Source: Syntrophomonas sp. UBA1368
GTDB lineage: Bacteria > Bacillota > Syntrophomonadia > Syntrophomonadales > Syntrophomonadaceae
Length of the DNA: 9,634 nt
NCBI GenBank assembly: GCA_002305965.1
Contig: DBRM01000070.1
Coordinates: 2,686 to 12,319, forward strand
Direction of reading: 5' to 3'
Shown here: positions 1-5,506 of the stretch, piece after piece
How positions within the stretch are numbered: position 1 is the first letter of the stretch
Layout of the letters: every line of letters begins with the position of its first letter
Made by a program: the position numbers and the translations under genes
The notes under the pieces: model-generated
Told to the model about the DNA's origin: nothing
The model's database searches: none
Seen by the model: only the letters and a program-made list of their open reading frames with translations

Positions 1-818
1 CCAGTATCGCGCAACAGCTGTACCCGGGCTTTGGTTATATATGCAGCAGGGCCGGCAGCTTCAACATATACAACCCCATGATAACTTGGATCGGGCTGGG
101 TCAGACCGGGGAATCGTTTGCTCGAAGCCCAATCAAATTTGCCGGAGTCAACAATCACTCCACCTATCGAAGTACCATGCCCGCCAATGAACTTGGTGGC
201 GGAATGGACAACAATATCCGCACCAAAATCAAACGGCTTGATCAAATAAGGAGTTCCAAAAGTATTGTCTATGATAAGAGGGAGTCCGTTATCATGAGCG
301 ATCCTGGCAACAGCTTCAATGTCGACCAGATTTATGCCCGGATTACCGATTGTTTCAAAATAAATTGCTTTGGTCTTGTCGTTTATAGCCTTACGGAAAT
401 TATCAGGATCATCGGGATCAACGAAATGAGTTTTGATTCCCAGCCGCGGCAGGGTAACAGAAAACAGATTAAAAGTGCCTCCATAAAGCGTGCTGGCCGA
501 AACAATCTCATCGCCCGCCCCGGCAATATTCAATATGGCATAGGTGATGGCAGCCGAACCGGAGGCTACAGCCAGTGCTCCAACTCCACCTTCCAGGGCG
601 GCAATTCGTTTTTCAAATACATCGGTGGTGGGATTCATGATTCGGGTATATATATTGCCTGATTCAGCCAAAGCAAAAAGGTCGGCTGCATGCTGCGCAT
701 TTTTAAATACATAAGATGTTGTCTGATAAATAGGAACTGCTCTGCTGCCAGTGGCAGGATCAGCCTCCTGTCCCGCATGAACCTGTAAAGTATTAAACCC
801 AAGATTTCTTTCTGTCAT
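1..818 (-). CDS. metY: O-acetylhomoserine sulfhydrylase (MetY), C-terminus cut by window edge
   Basis: PLP-dependent enzyme of the Cys/Met metabolism family that makes homocysteine (or methionine from methanethiol) from O-acetylhomoserine in the cytoplasm. About 272 residues are visible of a family length near 425-430. The N-terminus reads MTERNLGFNTLQVHAGQ, followed by the PIYQTTSYVF segment, YTRIMNPTTDVFEKRIAALEGG, an ASGSAA turn, DNTFGTPYLIKP (the Asp that contacts PLP) and HSATKFIGGHG, whose Lys209 should be the PLP Schiff-base lysine. The ATG at 818 has AAAGGAGT on the minus strand 8 nt upstream. The gene lies 69 nt downstream of the CymR-like regulator on the same strand, so co-transcription is likely, and an ATAGGAA motif sits in that gap. 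The MetY-type N-terminus and TKFIGGHG context favour MetY over cystathionine gamma-synthase/lyase, although those paralogs share the fold. Confidence 0.93.
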   Translation of the reverse strand, partial: MTERNLGFNTLQVHAGQEADPATGSRAVPIYQTTSYVFKNAQHAADLFALAESGNIYTRIMNPTTDVFEKRIAALEGGVGALAVASGSAAITYAILNIAGAGDEIVSASTLYGGTFNLFSVTLPRLGIKTHFVDPDDPDNFRKAINDKTKAIYFETIGNPGINLVDIEAVARIAHDNGLPLIIDNTFGTPYLIKPFDFGADIVVHSATKFIGGHGTSIGGVIVDSGKFDWASSKRFPGLTQPDPSYHGVVYVEAAGPAAYITKARVQLLRDT

Positions 819-848
819 TTTAACCACTCCTTTAAATATATTTTATAT

Positions 849-860
849 ATTTCCTATAGC
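849..860 (-). promoter_or_regulatory. Candidate Rrf2/CymR operator upstream of metY
   Basis: The minus strand reads GCTATAGGAAAT in the gap between the regulator gene and metY, about 30 nt before the metY start. It shares the ATAGGAA core with the site at the cysK promoter and resembles the ATAGGGAA site at the promoter of the second Rrf2 locus. I see no good -35/-10 pair in this 69-nt gap, so it may act on an internal or weak promoter. The assignment rests only on motif recurrence. Confidence 0.4.
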
Positions 861-887
861 TTTACTAGTGTATTAAAGTAAAAAATT

Positions 888-1325
888 TTAAATATATGCC
901 ATTAGTGATAAATTGCTGTTCAGCTGATTATATTGATTAATCAAATCTTCCAGCGTGATCGAATCAGCTACTTGATTGATGCTGGCATTCATTTTATCCC
1001 AAACCGCATTTTTTAAACAATATTCCATCTGATTATCTGTTAGAGTATTATAATCTGCAACAACCGCCAGATCTCCCTCCAAAACTCTCAAGATCATGCC
1101 AACGGAAATACTGGCCGGCTTGTCAGCCAAAACATAACCGCCCTGGGCTCCTTTAATGCTTTTAACCAATCCTCCTTTACGCAGCGATGCAAAAACCTGC
1201 TCCAGGTAATTTGCTGATACGTCCTGTCTCTCTGCAATTGCAGCAATAGAAACATGACTTTCTGCGTGCATGGCCAAATCCAACATGGCTCTTAAACCGT
1301 ATCTGCCTTTGGTTGATATTTTCAT
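888..1325 (-). CDS. cymR: Rrf2-family transcriptional repressor, CymR-like
   Basis: A 145-residue Rrf2 regulator, close to the length of Bacillus CymR, the master repressor of cysteine metabolism. It opens with the family signature MKISTKGRYGLRAMLDLA. The winged helix-turn-helix covers about residues 1-60 (AAIAERQDVSANYLEQVF as recognition region), followed by the wing KGAQGGYVLA and the dimerisation helix ISVGMILRVLEGDL. It has only one cysteine (in MEYCLKN), so an IscR-type Fe-S cluster is not expected. The protein ends in ...LMAYI. From memory, Bacillus CymR ends in a similar aromatic-Ile tail, and CymR is known to bind CysK; CysK partners insert a C-terminal Ile into the CysK active site. 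Divergent cysK and downstream metY fit this role. ATG at 1325 has GGAGAG about 10 nt upstream. Family certain; orthology to CymR is inference. Confidence 0.85.
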   Translation of the reverse strand: MKISTKGRYGLRAMLDLAMHAESHVSIAAIAERQDVSANYLEQVFASLRKGGLVKSIKGAQGGYVLADKPASISVGMILRVLEGDLAVVADYNTLTDNQMEYCLKNAVWDKMNASINQVADSITLEDLINQYNQLNSNLSLMAYI

Positions 1326-1427
1326 ACTGCAGCGCTCTCCAATTTATATTAATCATGTTTTATTAGATATTAATTAATTGATAATTACTTTGCAAATATT
1401 TTTTTCATTAGTTTCATTCTTTAAGCT

Positions 1428-1433
1428 ATTATA
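1428..1433 (-). promoter_or_regulatory. Possible -10 element for the CymR-like gene
   Basis: The minus strand reads TATAAT about 100 nt upstream of the regulator start. The matching -35 position is poor (CTATTT at 17 nt spacing), so this is a weak candidate for the promoter divergent from cysK. The palindromic ATTATAAT also gives TATAAT on the plus strand. Confidence 0.3.
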
Positions 1434-1444
1434 ATTTTTGCATA

Positions 1445-1473
1445 TTGACAAATAGAAATCTCTGCTCTAAAAT
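1445..1473 (+). promoter_or_regulatory. Near-consensus sigma-A promoter of the cysK leader
   Basis: TTGACA at 1445-1450 and TAAAAT at 1468-1473 are separated by exactly 17 nt. Transcription should start near 1480, leaving a leader of about 165 nt before cysK that contains the small cysteine-rich ORF. The operator candidate lies directly on the predicted start site. Confidence 0.75.
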
Positions 1474-1480
1474 CATATCA

Positions 1481-1495
1481 ATCCGATAGGAATTG
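1481..1495 (+). promoter_or_regulatory. Candidate CymR/Rrf2 operator at the cysK transcription start
   Basis: ATCCGATAGGAATTG is an imperfect inverted repeat (ATCC...GGAAT) starting 7 nt after the -10 element, a position where a bound repressor would block initiation. GGAAT-type half-sites are, as I recall, typical of CymR targets in Bacillota. The same ATAGGAA core occurs upstream of metY, and ATAGGGAA at the second Rrf2 promoter. Confidence 0.55.
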
Positions 1496-1517
1496 TATGT
1501 TAATGAGGGGCAACAAC

Positions 1518-1586
1518 ATGTCTTATTTAAAAATTCATCAGATCATTAATAATCGCTGCGAATTGAATCGATGTTGTTACCAATAA
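1518..1586 (+). CDS. Candidate cysteine-rich leader peptide upstream of cysK (22 aa)
   Basis: A short ORF of ATG, 21 further codons and TAA, starting MSYLKIHQIINN and ending RCELNRCCYQ. GAGGGG at 1505-1510, 7 nt before the ATG, can serve as ribosome binding site; an in-frame ATG at 1503 would add five residues but lacks a good site. Three of 22 codons encode cysteine, two of them adjacent (1572-1577), just before the stop. It lies between the predicted transcription start (about 1480) and cysK (1645). This layout resembles amino-acid-sensing leader peptides, with cysteine as the sensed residue beside a cysteine synthase gene. I see no intrinsic terminator between it and cysK, so any control would be translational or by another mechanism. 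Expression and function are inference. Confidence 0.5.
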   Translation: MSYLKIHQIINNRCELNRCCYQ

Positions 1587-1644
1587 TATTATATAGAATA
1601 CACAGAATGATCTTAATTTAAATAAAACGAAGGAGATGTTCATA

Positions 1645-2577
1645 ATGACAGCTTATAAATCAATTACAGAACTTATTGGGCGTACACCAATTCTGGAGCT
1701 GGTGAATTTGGAAAAGAAATATAACCTTTCTGCCACCATTTTCGCCAAGCTGGAATTCTTTAATCCTGCTGGCAGCGTGAAAGACCGTATAGCCAAGGCT
1801 ATGCTTGATGATGCAGAAGCCAGGGGACTGCTTCAGCCAGGTGCTGTCATTATCGAACCTACCAGCGGGAATACCGGTATCGGCCTTGCATCTATTGCTG
1901 CAGCACGCGGCTACAGAATCATACTTACCATGCCGGAGACCATGAGCATGGAACGACGCAACCTTTTGAAAGCCTATGGTGCAGAACTGGTATTGACTGA
2001 AGGTGCAGAAGGCATGAAGGGTGCCATCGCCAAGGCGGAGGAACTGGCAGCTGAAATACCTGACAGTTTCATTCCCAGCCAGTTCACAAATTCCGCTAAC
2101 CCGGCCATACACCGCAGTACAACGGGACCGGAGATTTGGGAAGATACTGACGGTAAAGTTGATATTTTCGTGGCAGGGGTTGGTACCGGCGGTACCTTAA
2201 CCGGCGTTGGTGAATATCTGAAATCACAAAATCCAAATATAAAAGTGATCGCGGTGGAACCTGCCGGCTCTCCGGTACTTTCAAAAGGAACACCGGGCAC
2301 ACACAAGATACAGGGTATCGGCGCTGGTTTTGTCCCCGACACTTTAAACACTGCTATCTATGACGAAATTATAACTGTTGAGAATGAGGATGCCTTTGCC
2401 ATTGGTAAAGCCATTGCCCAGACCGAGGGCGTATTGGTAGGTATTTCCTCTGGCGCTGCAGCATGGGCGGCATTAGAACTTGCAAAACGTCCTGAGAACA
2501 AAGGCAAAATTATCGTAGCGTTACTGCCTGACACCGGAGAAAGATACCTCTCCACCCCGATGTTCGCAGAACAATAA
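1645..2577 (+). CDS. cysK: Cysteine synthase A (O-acetylserine sulfhydrylase)
   Basis: A 310-residue, full-length fold-type II PLP enzyme that makes cysteine from O-acetylserine and sulfide. Visible motifs are NPAGSVKDR with PLP lysine K46, the substrate loop PTSGNTG (residues 72-78), QFTNSANPAIHRSTTGPEIW (146-165), the phosphate-binding GVGTGGT (178-184), GIGAGFVP, and GISSGAA contacting the pyridine ring. The start at 1645 (MTAYKSITEL) is chosen because AGGAG at 1631-1635 lies 9 nt upstream; the in-frame ATG at 1636 directly abuts that site and is unlikely to be used. It is transcribed alone from the TTGACA/TAAAAT promoter with a long leader. CymR-like and IscR-like regulators flank it, and it converges on the latter with a 24-nt gap and no clear terminator. 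In Bacillus, CysK also acts as co-regulator of CymR. Confidence 0.96.
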   Translation: MTAYKSITELIGRTPILELVNLEKKYNLSATIFAKLEFFNPAGSVKDRIAKAMLDDAEARGLLQPGAVIIEPTSGNTGIGLASIAAARGYRIILTMPETMSMERRNLLKAYGAELVLTEGAEGMKGAIAKAEELAAEIPDSFIPSQFTNSANPAIHRSTTGPEIWEDTDGKVDIFVAGVGTGGTLTGVGEYLKSQNPNIKVIAVEPAGSPVLSKGTPGTHKIQGIGAGFVPDTLNTAIYDEIITVENEDAFAIGKAIAQTEGVLVGISSGAAAWAALELAKRPENKGKIIVALLPDTGERYLSTPMFAEQ

Positions 2578-2601
2578 ATATCCAAATGGAATAGGGTGGC
2601 A

Positions 2602-3057
2602 TCAGGCATCTGTTTCCAAAACAATTGCTCCAGTCTTAGACATGTTACGGGTTTCTTTAACTAAATCCTGCAGCGAATACGAATCCAGAACTTCAGCAAT
2701 ACTATCCCGAACTCTAGTCCAAATTATACGTGTAACACATATATCGGCTCGTTTGCAATCATCCGGATTTAGCTCACTTACACAGTCAACCGGTGCCAGA
2801 GGCCCTTCAAGAACCCTGATAATATCTCCCACGGATATGTTCTGCGGAGCCCGCCCTAAAACATATCCTCCCTGTGAACCACGGACACTTTTAACCAACC
2901 CTGCCTGTTTTAACGGGATTAGCAGTTGTTCCAGGTAACGTTCGGATATATCCTGCCTTTGGGCGATAGCATGAATAGTTATAGGGCCTTCACCCTCACT
3001 CAAAGCTATTTCCAGCATAGCTCTCAAACCGTATCTGCCTTTTGTTGATAACCTCAT
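2602..3057 (-). CDS. Rrf2-family regulator with three IscR-like cysteines
   Basis: A 151-residue Rrf2 transcription factor. It starts MRLSTKGRYGLRAMLEIAL, with helix-turn-helix AIAQRQDISERYLEQLL, wing VRGSQGGYVLG and dimerisation helix ISVGDIIRVLEGPL. Unlike its neighbour it has Cys92, Cys101 and Cys107 (C-X8-C-X5-C), matching the place of the [2Fe-2S] cysteines in E. coli IscR (92, 98, 104). An Fe-S or redox-sensing regulator is therefore likely. The ATG at 3057 is preferred over one 16 codons upstream because AAGGAG lies 9 nt before it. The C-terminus (ETDA) lacks the Tyr-Ile tail of the CymR-like protein. It lies 48 nt downstream of a small ORF and probably shares its promoter at 3248-3277. 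No isc/suf/nifS genes are next to it, so its targets are unknown; cysK and its own locus are candidates. Confidence 0.88.
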   Translation of the reverse strand: MRLSTKGRYGLRAMLEIALSEGEGPITIHAIAQRQDISERYLEQLLIPLKQAGLVKSVRGSQGGYVLGRAPQNISVGDIIRVLEGPLAPVDCVSELNPDDCKRADICVTRIIWTRVRDSIAEVLDSYSLQDLVKETRNMSKTGAIVLETDA

Positions 3058-3105
3058 GAGTATATACTCCTTTTCTATTAATCTATGGTTTAAATGAACA
3101 GACAA

Positions 3106-3228
3106 TCATTTTTCCCAACAAGTTGCAGCAGGTATGCGAATGTTCTCTGGTACATTTATAACCGTATACATATCTTCCAGTGAATGCAGTATTTCCTCCA
3201 CAGTTGTGAAACTTTTGCTCACCGCCAT
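3106..3228 (-). CDS. Candidate small protein (40 aa) preceding the IscR-like regulator
   Basis: The reading frame begins MAVSKSFTTVEEILHSLEDM and ends PENIRIPAATCWEK before TGA. The amphipathic helix-like VEEILHSLEDM segment and balanced composition look more protein-like than random AT-rich frames. A good promoter lies immediately upstream (3248-3277), which would give a 5' leader of only about 13 nt. AGGGA 8 nt before the ATG, or a second AGGGA serving a GTG two codons later, could be the ribosome binding site. It ends 48 nt before the Rrf2 gene on the same strand, so it would be the first gene of that operon. I do not recognise a family; a single cysteine near the C-terminus is notable. 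It could instead be the remnant of a decayed gene. Confidence 0.4.
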   Translation of the reverse strand: MAVSKSFTTVEEILHSLEDMYTVINVPENIRIPAATCWEK

Positions 3229-3234
3229 TCCCTG

Positions 3235-3247
3235 ATTCCCTATAGAT
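3235..3247 (-). promoter_or_regulatory. Candidate Rrf2 operator at the promoter of the IscR-like locus
   Basis: The minus strand reads ATCTATAGGGAAT directly after the -10 TATAAT, covering the predicted transcription start. Placement and sequence match the site at cysK (ATCCGATAGGAATT), suggesting auto- or cross-regulation by the two Rrf2 proteins. Part of it may double as the ribosome binding site of the small ORF. Confidence 0.45.
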
Positions 3248-3277
3248 ATTATAGTGTTTTCGGCAATGAGTTATCAA
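3248..3277 (-). promoter_or_regulatory. Sigma-A-like promoter for the small ORF and IscR-like gene
   Basis: On the minus strand TTGATA (3277-3272) and a perfect TATAAT (3253-3248) are separated by 18 nt. Transcription would start near 3241, just before the 40-codon ORF. No terminator lies between this promoter and the Rrf2 gene. Confidence 0.65.
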
Positions 3278-3507
3278 TTATTAACTCATATTTGTTTTAA
3301 TCATTTGATTTCATAATTGGAACATTATTTAGGAGGAAGCTTAAACTGGAAGGCCCAAAAGGAGATTGACCGTTAATGCAAGTTCTTTCAATATTGTTCA
3401 TGGGAATGAATTTATTTAACATTTTAGTTAAGACTAGACTGACTGGAGTCAATAGACTTTTGAATACTTTCTTCCTAATATAAATTATGGGCAGGAAGCT
3501 TTTTTTC
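3278..3507. other. Intergenic stretch between divergent genes; only weak signals
   Basis: AT-rich DNA with no convincing gene. It holds an orphan AGGAGG (near 3331) that is not followed by a usable start codon. A hydrophobic 35-codon frame (3376-3483, MQVLSILFMGMNLFNI... on the plus strand) has an AAGGAG placed rather far (11 nt) upstream of its ATG. A promoter for the phosphatase gene presumably lies in the second half; a TTGAAT near 3460 with an AATTAT at 17 nt spacing is a poor candidate. No riboswitch or terminator is evident. Confidence 0.4.
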
Positions 3508-3524
3508 AAGGAGGTGTTCCAATA

Positions 3525-4328
3525 ATGCGTTGTGATTATCATCTGCATTCTTATATCTCAGCCGATAGTCCAACCAGTCCTTTTCAGCAGATCAAACAAG
3601 CCGAAGCGTTGGGCCTGAATGAGATCTGTTTTACCGAACATTTGGAAATCCATTTTTATAGAGGTGACGCCTGGCATGTTGACCTGCAAGATTATAAAAA
3701 GCGTTTCGCTCAATTAACCTCATCCAGTGTCAAAGTGAAGTTTGGGATTGAAGCAGGCATAGCGCTGGCGGCAGAATATTTTCCTGAACTTGAAGATGAA
3801 CTGCGGTCTGTGCAATGTGATTTTGTTCTGGCCAGTGCGCATTCAATCAATAATATAGATCCGTTTGATCCTGCTTTCTATGAAGGTAAAACCATAGCCC
3901 AAGTGTTTCGGGATTATATCAGTTCTATTTTGGCCGGCATCAAACAGTTAAATCCGGACCTTTACAGTAGTGTGGGACATATCGATTTCCCTGCCAAGGG
4001 AGCCCATTCGGAAAAGGATTCGCGGCTGTTTTACCATTATGCTCCGGATGAAATTGATGCCTTGTTCCGGTATATTATCCCGCTGGGCAAGTGTATTGAA
4101 GTAAATACTTCCTCATACCGCAATCTGGGCGAACTTGGGGTGCCGGGGGAGGACTGGCTGCGCCGTTATGTGCAATTGGGCGGTGAATTTGTCACCTTTG
4201 GCTCTGATGCGCATTCACCTGAATACATCGCCTATCGTTTTGATGATGCGGCAGAAATGGCGAGGCGTGCAGGGGTAAAATACTACGCCACCTTTGACCG
4301 GATGGTGCCTGTTCTCCACAAGCTATAA
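3525..4328 (+). CDS. PHP-family phosphatase, histidinol-phosphatase (HisK/HisJ) type
   Basis: A 267-residue metal-dependent phosphoesterase, close to the 268 residues of Bacillus histidinol-phosphatase. The PHP metal ligands are all recognisable: DYHLHS (His6, His8), TEH (His39), GIEAG (Glu76), ASAHS (His106), GHIDF (His152) and GSDAH (Asp228, His230), consistent with a trinuclear metal site in a distorted beta/alpha barrel. A strong AAGGAGGTG at 3508-3516 sets the ATG at 3525. The family removes phosphate from histidinol phosphate in histidine synthesis. However, no his gene is adjacent, and many stand-alone PHP proteins act on other phosphomonoesters, so the substrate is open. It precedes the SorC-type regulator by 81 nt on the same strand, but a separate -10 element in that gap suggests independent transcription. 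Confidence 0.85.
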   Translation: MRCDYHLHSYISADSPTSPFQQIKQAEALGLNEICFTEHLEIHFYRGDAWHVDLQDYKKRFAQLTSSSVKVKFGIEAGIALAAEYFPELEDELRSVQCDFVLASAHSINNIDPFDPAFYEGKTIAQVFRDYISSILAGIKQLNPDLYSSVGHIDFPAKGAHSEKDSRLFYHYAPDEIDALFRYIIPLGKCIEVNTSSYRNLGELGVPGEDWLRRYVQLGGEFVTFGSDAHSPEYIAYRFDDAAEMARRAGVKYYATFDRMVPVLHKL

Positions 4329-4379
4329 AATTTAAGAATTTATCTGATGGGATTATAGATTAACAACTCTGAGCCGTTT

Positions 4380-4385
4380 TATAAT
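4380..4385 (+). promoter_or_regulatory. Candidate -10 element for the SorC-type regulator
   Basis: A perfect TATAAT lies 24 nt before the regulator start. The -35 position is weak (GATTAA at 17 nt), as expected for a regulated or poorly expressed regulator gene. Confidence 0.4.
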
Positions 4386-4409
4386 GGTATTACAAGGAGT
4401 GGTTGATCT

Positions 4410-5363
4410 ATGAAAGGAGAAGTCTACAATCAATCAACCTGGATCGCATTAAAGGCGGCCAGCTATTATTACGAGCAAAACAAGACCTTGAAAGAAGTAG
4501 CACGGTTGCTGAATGTTTCTGAATCCACCGTTTCAAGGCTGATTCAACGAGCCAAAAAAGAGCAGATCGTTGAGTTTGTGATCCGCGATCCGTATAAATT
4601 GTGCCTGGATCTGGAATACCGGTTGTTGGAAAAGTTTGACTTAAAGGAAGTAATCATCGCCAATGCTTCCAGTGATCCGGAAGAAAACAAAAAGAGAGTA
4701 GCACTGGAGGGAGCACGTTATTTACAGAGGGAAGTTACTTCCCGTGATAAACTGGGCATTGCCTGGGGCGGGACCATGTATTACCTGGTTCATTACCTGA
4801 ATCCCTGCCAGCGAACCGATACCAGCTTTGTTACCTTGCATGGCAGCCTGTCCTGCTGTGATTACGAACTGGATGTGCACAATCTGGTTTCCCGCATGAG
4901 CATGGCGTTTGGAGGGAATTATTATTCGCTTTCTTCCGCGGGGCTTTTTGACAGCAGGGAAGACCTGCAGACCATCAAACAGGACGCCAATGTGCGGCGT
5001 ATATTTTCGTTGTTTGAACAATTGACCATATCTGTCAGCGGCATGGGATCTTTTTACCCGGAACTGGACTCGCCGCTCTCACGCCTTGCATACCTAAAGC
5101 CGGAGGAACTGGCAGATTTGCGGGATAAAGGGGTTTACGGAGATATAATTTTGCGCTTTTTTGACAGCCAGGGTAAGGAATTAGACAGTGATATCAGGGA
5201 ACGTACCCTGGCAATCGATATCCAAACTTACAAAAAAATCCCCCGTAAAATCCTGGTCGTTTCAGGGGTTCAGAAGGCTAAAAGCCTTGTGGCAGCTTTA
5301 AAAGGAGGACTGGTTGATGTCCTGATCGTCGACAGCAACCTGGCTCAGGCGATTTTATCATAA
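4410..5363 (+). CDS. SorC/DeoR-family sugar-binding transcriptional regulator
   Basis: A 317-residue regulator of normal SorC/LsrR/CggR length. The N-terminal helix-turn-helix is at about residues 27-47 (LKEVARLLNVSESTVSRLIQ). The effector domain is built on the phosphosugar-isomerase-like fold: LEGARYL, LGIAWGGTMYYLV (115-127), SGMGSF, GDIILRFFD, and the C-terminal GVQKAKSLVAALKGGLVDVLIVD characteristic of the family. SorC proteins normally sense phosphorylated sugars or sugar acids and control the adjacent operon. Here that is the RuBisCO-like/TIM-barrel/Tm-1-like set, which begins 143 nt downstream beyond a large palindrome. This gives the best hint that the operon handles a phosphorylated carbohydrate-like compound. 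AAGGAG about 10 nt upstream supports the ATG at 4410. The effector cannot be read from the sequence. Confidence 0.9.
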   Translation: MKGEVYNQSTWIALKAASYYYEQNKTLKEVARLLNVSESTVSRLIQRAKKEQIVEFVIRDPYKLCLDLEYRLLEKFDLKEVIIANASSDPEENKKRVALEGARYLQREVTSRDKLGIAWGGTMYYLVHYLNPCQRTDTSFVTLHGSLSCCDYELDVHNLVSRMSMAFGGNYYSLSSAGLFDSREDLQTIKQDANVRRIFSLFEQLTISVSGMGSFYPELDSPLSRLAYLKPEELADLRDKGVYGDIILRFFDSQGKELDSDIRERTLAIDIQTYKKIPRKILVVSGVQKAKSLVAALKGGLVDVLIVDSNLAQAILS

Positions 5364-5367
5364 TTTT

Positions 5368-5385
5368 ATATGATACAGATATGAT
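5368..5385 (+). repeat. Short direct repeat ATATGAT, 11 bp apart
   Basis: Two ATATGAT copies start at 5368 and 5379, one helical turn apart, just after the regulator stop and before the operon. Each also contains TATGAT, a good -10 hexamer, but no matching -35 box is convincing. They may be regulator half-sites or a promoter for the operon upstream of the hairpin. Chance is possible in AT-rich DNA. Confidence 0.3.
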
Positions 5386-5403
5386 TTTCGGATCCGGTTG
5401 CAT

Positions 5404-5447
5404 AAAAGAAGACCATATTGAAAATATTTTCAATATGGTCTTCTTTT
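5404..5447. terminator. Perfect 44-bp palindrome with T-tract between regulator and operon
   Basis: Each arm is 22 nt (left arm begins AAAAGAAGACCATATTGAAA), with no mismatch and the centre at 5425/5426. The right arm runs into CTTCTTTTT, so it can act as a rho-independent terminator of the regulator transcript. The left arm begins with AAAA, so the opposite strand also has a T-run. It stands in the only large gap of the cluster, 59 nt before the RuBisCO-like gene. It could therefore also act as an attenuator in the operon leader, or as a palindromic operator. No clear promoter is visible between it and the downstream gene. Confidence 0.75.
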
Positions 5448-5506
5448 TCCCGTCTGTTTACCCTTAAGATAAGGTACCAGAATTCTAAACAAATGGAGGA
5501 ATAGAC

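Noticed and set aside
78..662. 194-codon open frame on the plus strand
   Set aside because: It lies antisense to metY, whose frame carries clear PLP-enzyme motifs; the plus-strand translation has no recognisable features or ribosome binding site.
861..884. Terminator between the CymR-like gene and metY
   Set aside because: CTTTA/TAAAG can form only a 5-bp stem, with no T-tract following in the direction of transcription.
1474..1644. T-box or S-adenosylmethionine riboswitch in the cysK leader
   Set aside because: No T-box core sequence, no S-box-like conserved stems and no terminator hairpin with T-tract are visible; the leader is AT-rich and instead carries the small ORF.
2578..2601. Bidirectional terminator between cysK and the IscR-like gene
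   Set aside because: Only a weak, bulged repeat around TCCAAATGGA is present, with no stable stem or T-run.
3083..3277. 64-codon minus-strand frame with several cysteines
   Set aside because: It overlaps the predicted promoter and operator at 3235-3277 and the better 40-codon frame, and runs past the ribosome binding region toward the Rrf2 gene. No good start context.
3297..3548. 83-codon minus-strand frame in the gap before the PHP gene
   Set aside because: It covers the PHP gene's ribosome binding site and start, has a random-looking composition and no start signal.
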